In this document: positions 1 to 8,313 of the stretch, piece after piece
Layout of the letters: each line of letters starts with the position of its first letter
Numbering within the stretch: position 1 is the first letter of the stretch
Assembly (NCBI GenBank): GCA_964370115.1
Contig: CAYJIA010000001.1
Span: 21,978 to 85,977 of the forward strand
Reading direction: 5' to 3'
DNA: 64,000 nucleotides
DNA from: SIG603 sp964370115
Lineage (GTDB): Bacteria > Bacillota > Clostridia > Oscillospirales > Acutalibacteraceae
The notes under the pieces: model-generated
The model's input: only the letters and a program-made list of their open reading frames with translations
What the model was told of the DNA's origin: nothing
Databases searched by the model: none
Program-made: the position numbers and the translations under genes

Positions 1-715
1 GTATTTGATGAGTTCTTCCCGTCTCTAACTTTAATTTTGCATAAGTAAAGTCCTTAAGCTCTTCTAGCACCTCATAATGAGTTATGGCATTTCTAGCCGT
101 ACCAGAGGCTATTACAGCCATTTTCTTCCTATCTTTAGGGTTTCTACCTATCGGCGCGTCAATAGTACCGCTATCTGTCTTCACCCTACCATAAACTACT
201 GCAAGATATTCTCTTTTAAAAGAATGTTCTTTTATTTGCTCTGCCAAGTTTTTGTGGGCAAAGTCGTTTTTAGCAACTATTAGAAGTCCAGACGTGTCCT
301 TGTCTATCCTATGCACTATTCCAGGTCTTAATACGCCGTTTATCCCCGAAAGCGAGTCTTTACAATGATACATCAAGGCATTTACCAAAGTATGCTCATA
401 ATTTCCCGGTGCTGGGTGCACCACCATTCCTTTTGCCTTATTCACAACAAGCAAATATTCGTCCTCATAAACTATATCAAGTGGAATATTCTCTGCGGTT
501 ATTTCAGGCTCAACTAAAGATGGAACTTCAAAATCTATCTTATCGCCTTCCTTGACCTTAGAATTTTTTGTCGCTATTTTTCCATTGATGAATATTAATC
601 CATCATTTGCGTAATTTTGTATTTGTGAACGTGAAAATTCAGGGTGTGCAGTACAAATAATTTTGTCTACACGCCCTGTTTGAGTACTTATTAAATTATA
701 AACAGAATTATACAT
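1..715 (-). CDS. rluD: RluD-family 23S rRNA pseudouridine synthase, 3' end beyond window
   Basis: This enzyme isomerises specific uridines of 23S rRNA to pseudouridine. The frame starts at an ATG at 715 and stays open to base 1, about 238 codons, so the C-terminal quarter lies outside the window. The N-terminal part (roughly residues 14-75) reads as an S4 RNA-binding domain (SRSQIQNYANDGLIFINGK). The catalytic motif HRIDKDTSGLLIVAK, with its nucleophilic Asp, is present, as are VVHPAPGN and GRTHQI. It starts 7 bases after the lspA stop and is the last visible gene of the operon. lspA-rluD adjacency is a common Bacillota arrangement. Family assignment is secure; which RluA/RluD paralogue it is cannot be settled here. 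Confidence 0.93.
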   Translation of the reverse strand, partial: MYNSVYNLISTQTGRVDKIICTAHPEFSRSQIQNYANDGLIFINGKIATKNSKVKEGDKIDFEVPSLVEPEITAENIPLDIVYEDEYLLVVNKAKGMVVHPAPGNYEHTLVNALMYHCKDSLSGINGVLRPGIVHRIDKDTSGLLIVAKNDFAHKNLAEQIKEHSFKREYLAVVYGRVKTDSGTIDAPIGRNPKDRKKMAVIASGTARNAITHYEVLEELKDFTYAKLKLETGRTHQI

Positions 716-721
716 ATATTA

Positions 722-1234
722 TCATTCTGCCTCTTTTCCAATTAAATTTTCTTCATTTTCAGAATTTTCTTCTATTTCATTTGGCTTTTTTTCTTTCATA
801 AAGAAAAGAATATGAATAGAAAGCGCTATAATACCTGAAACCACACATACATCAGCAAAATTGAAAATATAGTCAAAAAAGCTAAAGTGTATAAAGTCTA
901 CTACATAGCCCAAGAAAATTCTATCGATTAAATTGCCTATGCCACCTGCCACTACTGTAATACACCCAAAATAGGTGAAAAAATCGTGATTTTTATACCT
1001 GAACATCATTATTAAAATGACAACGGATAAAATAACCGAAAATATGGCAAAAAACCAGCTAGAGTCAGGAAAAAGCCCAAAAGACGTTCCTGTGTTTTCA
1101 AGATATCTAAACTCCAAGAAACCCGGTATCAAATCAATATATGAAACGGGTTTAACATGAGTTACAACAAGCATCTTTGTCAGTTGGTCTAAGGCGGTCA
1201 ACACAGCAATTAATATAAGTGATATTATCGCCAA
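722..1234 (-). CDS. lspA: Signal peptidase II (prolipoprotein signal peptidase)
   Basis: This membrane aspartyl protease cleaves the signal peptide of lipid-modified prolipoproteins such as the two lipoproteins encoded in this window. It has 170 residues with four hydrophobic segments. The family box near residue 47 reads NTGTSFG. The two catalytic aspartates are visible as D104 in NLIDR and D128 in FNFAD. The start is TTG at 1234, preceded by GGAGG at good spacing. The C-terminal tail (residues 148-170) is Glu/Asn-rich and extends past the usual end. It lies between divIVA and rluD in the operon. Confidence 0.96.
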   Translation of the reverse strand: MAIISLILIAVLTALDQLTKMLVVTHVKPVSYIDLIPGFLEFRYLENTGTSFGLFPDSSWFFAIFSVILSVVILIMMFRYKNHDFFTYFGCITVVAGGIGNLIDRIFLGYVVDFIHFSFFDYIFNFADVCVVSGIIALSIHILFFMKEKKPNEIEENSENEENLIGKEAE

Positions 1235-1253
1235 AAGTTATGCCTCCGTCAAA

Positions 1254-2111
1254 TTATTTTTTTAGATTAATCTCATCACCAAACTCTAAAGAGCTGTAAA
1301 GTGATTCTCTCTCTTTTTGCACACCACTTGTGACAGTGTCAAAGTCTATCGTGTGAAATTTGTCGTCACTGCTTGAGCTTGAAATATCTGTTGTTTCAAA
1401 TTCAGTAGTAGATGACAAATCAATATCAGGAATAAAATTATCAAAATCTTCAATTTCTTCTACTTGATTAGAAAAATTTTCTTCTTGAGCCATTTTTTCT
1501 TGAATTGCTCTTTCTGTCTCTTCTTGAAGTTTTTTCTCTTCGGCAGCTTTTTGTGCGTTATCTGCCTCTCTTTGTTCAAGCTCGGCACTATAGTCTGGTA
1601 TCGCTTCAACAGAACTTATGTGGTTTCTATACATTTCATATAGATTTGCCCTAAACGCAGAGACTTCTGCCTTTATAGCGTCAAGCTCTCTTTGTTTTTC
1701 TGCAATTTTAAACTCATAGTTTTTAATTAAATCTACAGTTTTCTTTTTTGCTTCATCCATTGCTGTGTCGGCTTTTTGATTAGCTTCGCTTAAAATTTGC
1801 TCTGCTTTATCCTTTGCCTCTTTAATTGAAGCGTTAGAGACTTTTTGAGCGCTTAAAAGTATGTCTTTAATGCCGTTTTCGTCTTCTTTATATTCTTCAA
1901 CTTTATATGCAAGCACTTGTAGCTTTTCTTTAAGCTCATTGTTTTTTGCAAGTAAATCTGTAGCCTTTTGTTTATATGCATGGTGCTCTTTTAAAAGAGT
2001 AGTAAAAGACGCACTAACTTCGTCTATAAATTCATCTACGTCTTCTGGTCTATAACCTGAAAAATTCGATTTTCTAAAGCTTACCTCGTTAATTTGTTTT
2101 AATGTCAACAT
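1254..2111 (-). CDS. divIVA: DivIVA-domain cell division / polarity protein
   Basis: DivIVA proteins bind negatively curved membrane at poles and septa and recruit division or wall-synthesis partners. The N-terminus (residues 1-35) carries the conserved membrane-binding segment with the FSGYRPEDVDEFIDEV pattern. Residues about 30-165 are a long heptad-rich coiled coil. The last 120 residues are acidic and Ser/Gln/Glu-rich without obvious fold. At 285 residues it is longer than Bacillus DivIVA because of that tail. It lies downstream of ylmH and sepF, the usual division cluster order. Confidence 0.94.
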   Translation of the reverse strand: MLTLKQINEVSFRKSNFSGYRPEDVDEFIDEVSASFTTLLKEHHAYKQKATDLLAKNNELKEKLQVLAYKVEEYKEDENGIKDILLSAQKVSNASIKEAKDKAEQILSEANQKADTAMDEAKKKTVDLIKNYEFKIAEKQRELDAIKAEVSAFRANLYEMYRNHISSVEAIPDYSAELEQREADNAQKAAEEKKLQEETERAIQEKMAQEENFSNQVEEIEDFDNFIPDIDLSSTTEFETTDISSSSSDDKFHTIDFDTVTSGVQKERESLYSSLEFGDEINLKK

Positions 2112-2125
2112 TTTAAAATGCCCCC

Positions 2126-2869
2126 TTATTTATATTCGCGGCACCTATATGACAGTCTGCCTTTTTTTGTCATAGGGCCTATAGCATCAACTATAAATTT
2201 GCCAACTTTTCTAATGCTCACGATATCTCCCTCGCAAAGCACAAAAGAAGCCTGATTTTGTTCTTTGTAATTTACAAAAACCAAATCTGATTTGATTAAA
2301 TTAGCGGATTTTTCACGGCTTAATTTTGAAACCGCCGACACAAAGCAATCAAGCCTTGCAGAGGCTATAACACCGCTATGCTCTTTAAATTCATGAAGTG
2401 CTGGTAAAGGCTTAGTATACCCAATTTCGGTTTTTACACCTATCCTACCTATCTTTTCGATATTGTGCACCAAAAATTCTGCAATCTCCGCCCTTGCAAA
2501 CACTACCGCTCGGCCGTTTTCTATAAGTATATCACCAACACAAGGTCTTGTGATACCCTGTCCCATTAAAACCCCTAAAAAATCTCTATGAGAAAGTTTG
2601 TCCTCATTGCGAAATTTAAAGGTAATTGGCACTATAGGATAGTCACTTTCTTCTATCTCGATATAGTCAGGATAAACCGCAAGATACATCCTGTCGGCTC
2701 CTTCATATCCACCAAAAAAAGAAAACTGTGCGTCGTTTATATACTTTGTATAGTTTCTACACTCCATAACCTGTCCTGGGTCTAAAAATCCAATGAACTT
2801 TATTGTTCCGTGACAGCTCCTTATTGCGTCGTCAATTTTCGCATTTAAAATAAATTCTTCATTTACCAT
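2126..2869 (-). CDS. ylmH: YlmH-type S4-domain RNA-binding protein
   Basis: YlmH proteins are S4-domain RNA-binding proteins found between sepF and divIVA in most Bacillota; in Bacillus subtilis the family has been linked to rescue of stalled 50S-peptidyl-tRNA complexes. The protein has 247 residues. The N-terminal two thirds contains the family's GYEGADRMYLAVYPDY region and a GVLMGQGITRPCVGDI segment. The C-terminal S4 domain spans about residues 175-235 (RLDCFVSAVSKLSREKSANL through VCEGDIVSIRKVGKF). It starts with ATG 6 bases after the sepF stop. Confidence 0.92.
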   Translation of the reverse strand: MVNEEFILNAKIDDAIRSCHGTIKFIGFLDPGQVMECRNYTKYINDAQFSFFGGYEGADRMYLAVYPDYIEIEESDYPIVPITFKFRNEDKLSHRDFLGVLMGQGITRPCVGDILIENGRAVVFARAEIAEFLVHNIEKIGRIGVKTEIGYTKPLPALHEFKEHSGVIASARLDCFVSAVSKLSREKSANLIKSDLVFVNYKEQNQASFVLCEGDIVSIRKVGKFIVDAIGPMTKKGRLSYRCREYK

Positions 2870-2875
2870 ATTTAT

Positions 2876-3409
2876 TTAGAAATATACACCGTTATTTTCA
2901 AACTCGTCAAACAAGTGTTCTCCGCTAAGCTCTACATTTTCAGGTGCAATTATATATGTATCTTTTGCAATCGGTCTTATTGTACCGCTTTTTGAAAACG
3001 CAACTCCGCTTAAAAAGTCTCTTATTCTTATCGCCTCGTCTTTTGGTGTTCTCTCAAGATTTAAAACAACAGCACAGTCGTTTAATAGTGCTTTTGCTAC
3101 TTCTGTTGTATCTTCTCTGTAGGATATAGGTTTATACACAACTACTTGAAGTTGTGATTTTTGGTTAAAGCTCACCACTTTGTTGTTGCGTTTGAAAAAA
3201 GAAGAGTTTTGAGTTTGTGCCGATGTTGATTGTGGTGTATAAGAACTTTGATAAGAACTTGTAGAAGAGTAAGACGATACATCTGATCTATCTTTACTTT
3301 GAGAACTAGTGTCCTCATCTTCGTACTCTTGCTCATCATCATAGTACTCATCTTCGTACTCATCTTCTCCCGCACCAAACATATTTTGAACCTTATTTAA
3401 AAAACCCAT
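2876..3409 (-). CDS. sepF: SepF, FtsZ membrane anchor
   Basis: SepF tethers FtsZ filaments to the membrane and helps arrange the septum. The 177-residue protein has the expected parts: an amphipathic N-terminal helix (MGFLNKVQNMFG) for membrane attachment, an acidic then Ser/Gln-rich flexible linker (residues about 14-85), and the SepF core (about 88-165) with YREDTTEVAKALLNDCAVV and TYIIAPENVEL. A strong AGGAGG precedes the ATG. The linker is unusually rich in Asp/Glu/Tyr at its start. Confidence 0.95.
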   Translation of the reverse strand: MGFLNKVQNMFGAGEDEYEDEYYDDEQEYEDEDTSSQSKDRSDVSSYSSTSSYQSSYTPQSTSAQTQNSSFFKRNNKVVSFNQKSQLQVVVYKPISYREDTTEVAKALLNDCAVVLNLERTPKDEAIRIRDFLSGVAFSKSGTIRPIAKDTYIIAPENVELSGEHLFDEFENNGVYF

Positions 3410-3427
3410 TTAGAATCCTCCTAATAT

Positions 3428-4138
3428 TTAATATTGACGCTCTCCAAAAAGTAACGAACCAACTCGTACCAAATTTGCGCCACATTCTATTGCAAGCGAA
3501 TAATCGCCAGACATACCCATAGACAAAACGGATATGCTACTATTATCTATTTTTTTGCTCCGTATGTCAACAAAATTCTTATACATATTAACAAAATATT
3601 CAGAAAGTTTTACCTTTTGTCCACAAATTGGTGGAATTGCCATCAATCCATTCACCATTATGCCCTCATATTTTGATATTTCATCTACAAATTCATACAA
3701 AGCCTCAGGCAAAACGCCACCTTTGTTTTGTTCTCTACCTATATTTACCTCTACTAAAACCTTCATGCTCTTGTTAAATTTCACACAAAGCCTTGAAAGT
3801 TCTTTAATTTGCGACACGCTGTCGATAGACTGAATTTGCGACACTTTGTCCATTAGGTACTTTATCTTATTTGTTTGTAGCCTTCCTATAAACTGACAGT
3901 CGCATTTTTCAAGGTCTAAGTCATCGTATTTTGACAAAAGCTCTTGCACTCTGTTTTCACCTATGCAGTTAAGACCTTTGGAAATTGCAAAATTAACCGC
4001 CTTTGCATCTACTGTCTTTGTTGCCGCTAGTAAGGTGATGTCTTTTTCTGTTCTTCCAGATTTTTGCGCTGCCTTTGAAATTTCTTCATTTACAAACTTT
4101 AAATTGTCTTCAATAAAGCTATAAGACTTTTCCATCAT
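3428..4138 (-). CDS. yggS: YggS/PROSC-type pyridoxal phosphate homeostasis protein
   Basis: This is a PLP-binding TIM-barrel protein that buffers free pyridoxal phosphate and has no known catalytic reaction. The PLP-binding lysine lies in LLAATKT. Other family marks are GENRVQE, FIGRLQTNK, VNIGREQNKGG and LSMGMSGDY. An upstream in-frame ATG at 4171 exists, but the pair of ATGs at 4138/4135 is preceded by AAGGGG at proper spacing and matches the family length (236 residues). The start overlaps the 3' end of the HlyD-like gene by about 20 bases, which suggests translational coupling. yggS before sepF is standard in Bacillota. Confidence 0.93.
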   Translation of the reverse strand: MMEKSYSFIEDNLKFVNEEISKAAQKSGRTEKDITLLAATKTVDAKAVNFAISKGLNCIGENRVQELLSKYDDLDLEKCDCQFIGRLQTNKIKYLMDKVSQIQSIDSVSQIKELSRLCVKFNKSMKVLVEVNIGREQNKGGVLPEALYEFVDEISKYEGIMVNGLMAIPPICGQKVKLSEYFVNMYKNFVDIRSKKIDNSSISVLSMGMSGDYSLAIECGANLVRVGSLLFGERQY

Positions 4139-5417
4139 ACAAGTTCGCCCCTTCCACAATAACTTCATCATACACCTGTATGGTCGAACGTGTCACAAGT
4201 AATTTAGTCTCATCTTCGTCTAAATTCTGTTTGCACACGGCATATCCATTTATTGTTATATCGCTAAAAACTTGAACAAACTCCACGGTCTGACCGTATT
4301 TTATAAATACGCCTTTTACATTTTCGTGTACAACTTGTGTGATAGTTCCATCTTCGTTTTCTACGTCCTCTACAACATCTTCAAAATAAATAGCCTTTTC
4401 ATTAACTAATACACCTGCATGTTCTTCTACGATTATATTGATATTCTCTTCTCTTGCAAGTGCAATATCATTGTCCATATAACTACATTTTAAAACTAGC
4501 GCGTATTCACCACTTGTCGCATCTCTGTTTACTGCAACGATTTCTGCCGGAAGCCTTTCTTTTGTCGTAAACGGAGCCTCAATTTCAACATCCGTTACTC
4601 CTTGGAGTTTTGCATATTCATTTTGGTCTATCACAGAAACCATATACCAGCTAAATTCATTTAGAATTTTGGCCGAGGACTGTGTGGTTTGCGTAGGTGT
4701 TAAATTTGCTATGTCTGCCACGGTGATATACTCAATATTATCAATATCAAACGCATTTTCATAGCCGTCTGTAGTAGATGCAAAATAGCCTGAATACTGC
4801 GAATACATTGTGCCTATTTTAGGTTCTTGCGTTGCAAGCAGTTCGTCTCTTTGGCTAGTAAGTTGATCTATTTTATAGGTGTAATCATCAATTTCCTCTT
4901 CACCTAAAATTATTTTTCTTTGATTTATTGAGTACTGTAAATCCTCTGCACTCTCCTTGGTTTGAGTATAATCATTTTTTGTAAGCGCGCTTAAGATATT
5001 GACTATTTCTTCGTCAATGTCTTCACCTATATGGTCGGTCTCAGACAAAAAGTACTCTTCCGAGGTTTTTAGCGATTGCAATCCCTCAATTTCCGATTCA
5101 ATATTTAGTATTTGACTTTGAATTCTAGCACTGTCCTGTGACGGATATATGTCCGCTATTACTTGAGATTTTGAAATTTTTTCCCCATCGCCTACCAAAT
5201 AATTTAAAACGCCCGACTGAGGCTCTTCTAATATCGTCTCTTCTCTTAATATGGTACCCGTGGTTTCAATTGTTTCAGAAATTTCAGTAAACATCGCGGT
5301 TTCTGTCCTGATATCACTTCTAGTGATAAAAAATATTTGATAACTCACATATAATGCTACTGCTAATATTAAAAGCATTATAAATATGGTTTTAATCCTA
5401 TTTCTTTTTTTACTCAT
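4119..5417 (-). CDS. HlyD-like membrane-anchored protein of unknown role
   Basis: This 432-residue protein has one N-terminal transmembrane segment (about residues 9-30). A lipoyl/biotinyl-like half motif follows (SGVLNYLVGDGEKISKSQVI, about 69-88), then a coiled-coil hairpin (about 95-200) and a C-terminal beta-rich region containing the second half motif. That is the layout of HlyD/RND-type periplasmic adaptor proteins. No exporter ATPase or permease is nearby; the gene is embedded between miaA and yggS, next to the division genes. In Clostridia this position often holds such a protein, and an envelope or division role is only an inference. ATG start with AAAGGA, 4 bases after the miaA stop. 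Confidence 0.75.
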   Translation of the reverse strand: MSKKRNRIKTIFIMLLILAVALYVSYQIFFITRSDIRTETAMFTEISETIETTGTILREETILEEPQSGVLNYLVGDGEKISKSQVIADIYPSQDSARIQSQILNIESEIEGLQSLKTSEEYFLSETDHIGEDIDEEIVNILSALTKNDYTQTKESAEDLQYSINQRKIILGEEEIDDYTYKIDQLTSQRDELLATQEPKIGTMYSQYSGYFASTTDGYENAFDIDNIEYITVADIANLTPTQTTQSSAKILNEFSWYMVSVIDQNEYAKLQGVTDVEIEAPFTTKERLPAEIVAVNRDATSGEYALVLKCSYMDNDIALAREENINIIVEEHAGVLVNEKAIYFEDVVEDVENEDGTITQVVHENVKGVFIKYGQTVEFVQVFSDITINGYAVCKQNLDEDETKLLVTRSTIQVYDEVIVEGANLYDGKVL

Positions 5418-5421
5418 CGAC

Positions 5422-6372
5422 TCAATCCTTTAAAAAATTTATACATAAATTTTGAATATGCAAAAACAACTCCTCAAAACTCTTAAAATCGTCTACATAG
5501 ACAAATTCAATATTTTCTTCCTTTTTAAACCAAGTGAGCTGTCTTTTTGCATATCGCCTTGTCTCTCTCTTGATATTTTCAACCGCATCTAAAAGCTCCA
5601 CTTTTCCATCAAAATAAGGGAAAAGTTCTTTATATCCTATCGCCTGCATAGCGGTAGCAGTTTTTTCTTCTTGTATTTTTTTATGATAGATAAGTGCCTC
5701 GTCCAAAAGCCCCTCGTCCATCATAATATCTACTCTTTTATTTATCCTATCATAAAGCTTTTGTCTGTCTCTAAAATTAAGACATATCATAAGAAAATTA
5801 TATTTAGCACTTTTTTCTCTCTTTGGTGACTGCTGTGAAATTTTCTTTCCCGTAGTAATGCAGTATTCAAGTGCCCTTATAAGCCTTTTTCCGTTATTCA
5901 TATGAACCGTTTCACATGCCTTTGGGTCAAGCTCTAAAAGCCTTGAGTAAAGCTCTTCTTTTTTTCCATTTTCGTATTCTTTTGTTAAATCTTCTCTGAG
6001 TTTTTCATCTCTTGAATTGTCATCAAACTCTATTCCATATAAAAGTGATCTGGCATAGAGGCCTGTACCACCTGTTAAAATAGGCATTTTTGCTCGGTTT
6101 ACTATGTCTAAAATCGCCTTGTCGCAAAGCTCAACATAGTCAGATACCGAAAAAGCAGTATTGAAGTCTACTATATCTAAAAGATGATGTTTGACATTTT
6201 TCATTTCATTTTCTGTAACTTTAGCAGTCGCTATGTCCATACCTTTATAAACCTGCATGGAGTCGCAGGAGATTATTTCTCCGTTAAGTTTTAATGCAAG
6301 CTCTACCGCCATGCCACTTTTTCCCGACGCCGTGGGCCCTACAACGGCAATTACAGTTTTTTGATTTTCCAA
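5422..6372 (-). CDS. miaA: tRNA dimethylallyltransferase
   Basis: MiaA transfers a dimethylallyl group to N6 of A37 in tRNAs reading UNN codons; MiaB, encoded upstream in the same operon, then methylthiolates the product. The 316-residue protein has the P-loop GPTASGKS (residues 12-19), DSMQVYKGMDIATAK, TGGTGLYARSL and the C-terminal QAIGYKELFPYF block. The start codon is TTG at 6372 with GAGGTGAG at correct spacing. It follows mutL directly, with no hfq gene between or after. Confidence 0.96.
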   Translation of the reverse strand: MENQKTVIAVVGPTASGKSGMAVELALKLNGEIISCDSMQVYKGMDIATAKVTENEMKNVKHHLLDIVDFNTAFSVSDYVELCDKAILDIVNRAKMPILTGGTGLYARSLLYGIEFDDNSRDEKLREDLTKEYENGKKEELYSRLLELDPKACETVHMNNGKRLIRALEYCITTGKKISQQSPKREKSAKYNFLMICLNFRDRQKLYDRINKRVDIMMDEGLLDEALIYHKKIQEEKTATAMQAIGYKELFPYFDGKVELLDAVENIKRETRRYAKRQLTWFKKEENIEFVYVDDFKSFEELFLHIQNLCINFLKD

Positions 6373-6381
6373 ATGCTCACC

Positions 6382-8292
6382 TCAAATTCTTTTGAATTGT
6401 TTTTCTAAATCAGATTTTTTTATTTCTATATATATAGGTCTGCCATGTGGGCAAAATCTTATGTCCTCATTTTCAAATAGCTCTTTTGCAAGTGCCATAA
6501 GTTCTTCATCTGTGGATTTGTTTCCGCCTTTTATCGCAGCTCTACAAGCCATATTGTGGTAAATCCACTGGCTGTGCTCGGTATTTATCTCTACTCTATT
6601 CTCTGCCAAGTACGAGGCAATTTCCATTATCGCATCGTGTATGTCTTCGTTTATATTTATCGGACAAGCCCTTACAATAACACTAGAGGCACCAAAGTCC
6701 TCTATTTCAAATCCCATTTGCAAAAGCTTTTCACTGTTTAATAGCACGGCTTCATATGACTGCTTATCCAAGGTCACACTTACAGGCGATAGGAGTGCTT
6801 GGGCGTGACTTTTTGTACTTTGATTTAAAAGTCTTTCATAAATCAGTCTTTCGTGTGCTGCATGTTTGTCAATTAAAAGCAGTCTATCATCGCCATACTG
6901 CATTATTATATAGGTTTTAAACGCCTCGCCTATAAGCCTTGTAAACACGTCTAAATCTTCTATTTTTTTCTCAACTATCTGCTCTACAGGTTTTTCTATG
7001 ACTTCTTCTTTAATCGCAACAGGCTTTACTGGCTCCGCTTCAATTATTTTTTCAATATTTATTAAAGGTAAATCATATTTTTCTTCAAAGCTAGTAGTTT
7101 TTTTAGGTTCTGACACCACTATTTTTTCCGCTTTTTGATAAGAATAATCTACATTTACAGGTGGTGATGATACGGGCTTTGGCGAAATTTGAGGTAAAGG
7201 CTTTGCCACCTCTAGTTTTTGCTGCACGGGTTTTACCACTTCAACTTGTTTATACGGGTCTATTGTTGGCTTTTTTTGCTCAAATACAAACTCTTTTTTC
7301 TCTTTGTCTGTGCTCAGCGCCGATTTCACCGCGTGAAACACTGCATCAAACACAGGTTTCTCGTTTGTAAATCTAACTTCAAGTTTTGCTGGATGTACAT
7401 TTACATCGACTGTATTAAAATGCATGTCGATATGTAGCACACAGGCTGGAAATTTACCTGTCATTATACTGCCTTTATACGCTTCATTTAGCGCAATAGC
7501 CGCAGTCATGGTTTTGATATATCTTCCATTTATAAAAAAGTTTTGCATCGCCCTATTTGGCCTTGAGTTAATTGGCCTAGACGCAAACCCATATACTCTA
7601 ATTCCACCTAAAGTATAATCAACAGGAATTAAAGTATCCGTAAATTCCTTTCCAAACACAGCATAAACTGCAGATAACATTTTATTGTTTCCTGGGCTGT
7701 GTAAAGTAACTTTTCCTTCACGTATAAGTTTTATAGATATCTCTGGGTGCGACAGTGCAATTTTTTCTAAAATGGCGGATACGGCATTTGCCTCGCTCAC
7801 ATCTTTTTTTAGAAATTTCATTCTCGCTGGGACATTGTAAAAAATATCTCTTATTATGAAAGTCGTACCGTTTGGCGTTCCTGTGTCCTCAATCTCTACT
7901 ATCTCTCCGGCTTCAAGTGTCGCCCTTGTTCCTATTTGCTCGTCTTCTGTCTTTGTTATAAGTTCAAGCCTTGATACGGCGGATATAGACGCCAAAGCTT
8001 CTCCCCTAAAACCTAAAGATGCTATGCTTTCTAGATCGGGAATTTCCTTTACTTTGCTTGTTGCATGTCTCAAAAACGCCACAGGCACATCGTCTCTTAC
8101 TATTCCGTGTCCGTTATCGGTAACCCTTAAATAAGTTATACCGCCACGTCTTATTTCAACAGTGATTTGTGAGGCTCCTGCGTCTATAGAATTTTCCACC
8201 AGCTCTTTTATAACAGATGCAGGCCTCTCGACAACTTCGCCAGCAGCAATAAGCTCTGCCATATGTTTGTCTAAAACCTTAATTTTCGCCAT
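6382..8292 (-). CDS. mutL: DNA mismatch repair protein MutL (nicking type)
   Basis: MutL couples MutS mismatch recognition to strand incision. The N-terminal GHKL ATPase motifs are all visible: ELVENSIDAGAS, DNGHGI, RHATSKV and GFRGEALASIS. The linker (about 330-440) is rich in Lys/Pro/Val/Glu. The C-terminal domain carries the metal-binding endonuclease motif in the form DKHAAHERLIYE (DxHAxxExxxxE) and CPHGRP, so this MutL should nick DNA itself, as expected for a genome without MutH. It has 636 residues, an AAAGGAG before the ATG, and follows mutS by 21 bases. Confidence 0.97.
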   Translation of the reverse strand: MAKIKVLDKHMAELIAAGEVVERPASVIKELVENSIDAGASQITVEIRRGGITYLRVTDNGHGIVRDDVPVAFLRHATSKVKEIPDLESIASLGFRGEALASISAVSRLELITKTEDEQIGTRATLEAGEIVEIEDTGTPNGTTFIIRDIFYNVPARMKFLKKDVSEANAVSAILEKIALSHPEISIKLIREGKVTLHSPGNNKMLSAVYAVFGKEFTDTLIPVDYTLGGIRVYGFASRPINSRPNRAMQNFFINGRYIKTMTAAIALNEAYKGSIMTGKFPACVLHIDMHFNTVDVNVHPAKLEVRFTNEKPVFDAVFHAVKSALSTDKEKKEFVFEQKKPTIDPYKQVEVVKPVQQKLEVAKPLPQISPKPVSSPPVNVDYSYQKAEKIVVSEPKKTTSFEEKYDLPLINIEKIIEAEPVKPVAIKEEVIEKPVEQIVEKKIEDLDVFTRLIGEAFKTYIIMQYGDDRLLLIDKHAAHERLIYERLLNQSTKSHAQALLSPVSVTLDKQSYEAVLLNSEKLLQMGFEIEDFGASSVIVRACPININEDIHDAIMEIASYLAENRVEINTEHSQWIYHNMACRAAIKGGNKSTDEELMALAKELFENEDIRFCPHGRPIYIEIKKSDLEKQFKRI

Positions 8293-8313
8293 AGTTACAG
8301 GCTCCTTTCAAAA

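Noticed and set aside
1861..2055. Plus-strand frame opposite divIVA, Ser/Phe-rich
   Set aside because: Shadow of the coiled-coil coding sequence; no ribosome site. The same holds for Ser-rich frames opposite mutL, the P-type ATPase and other genes.
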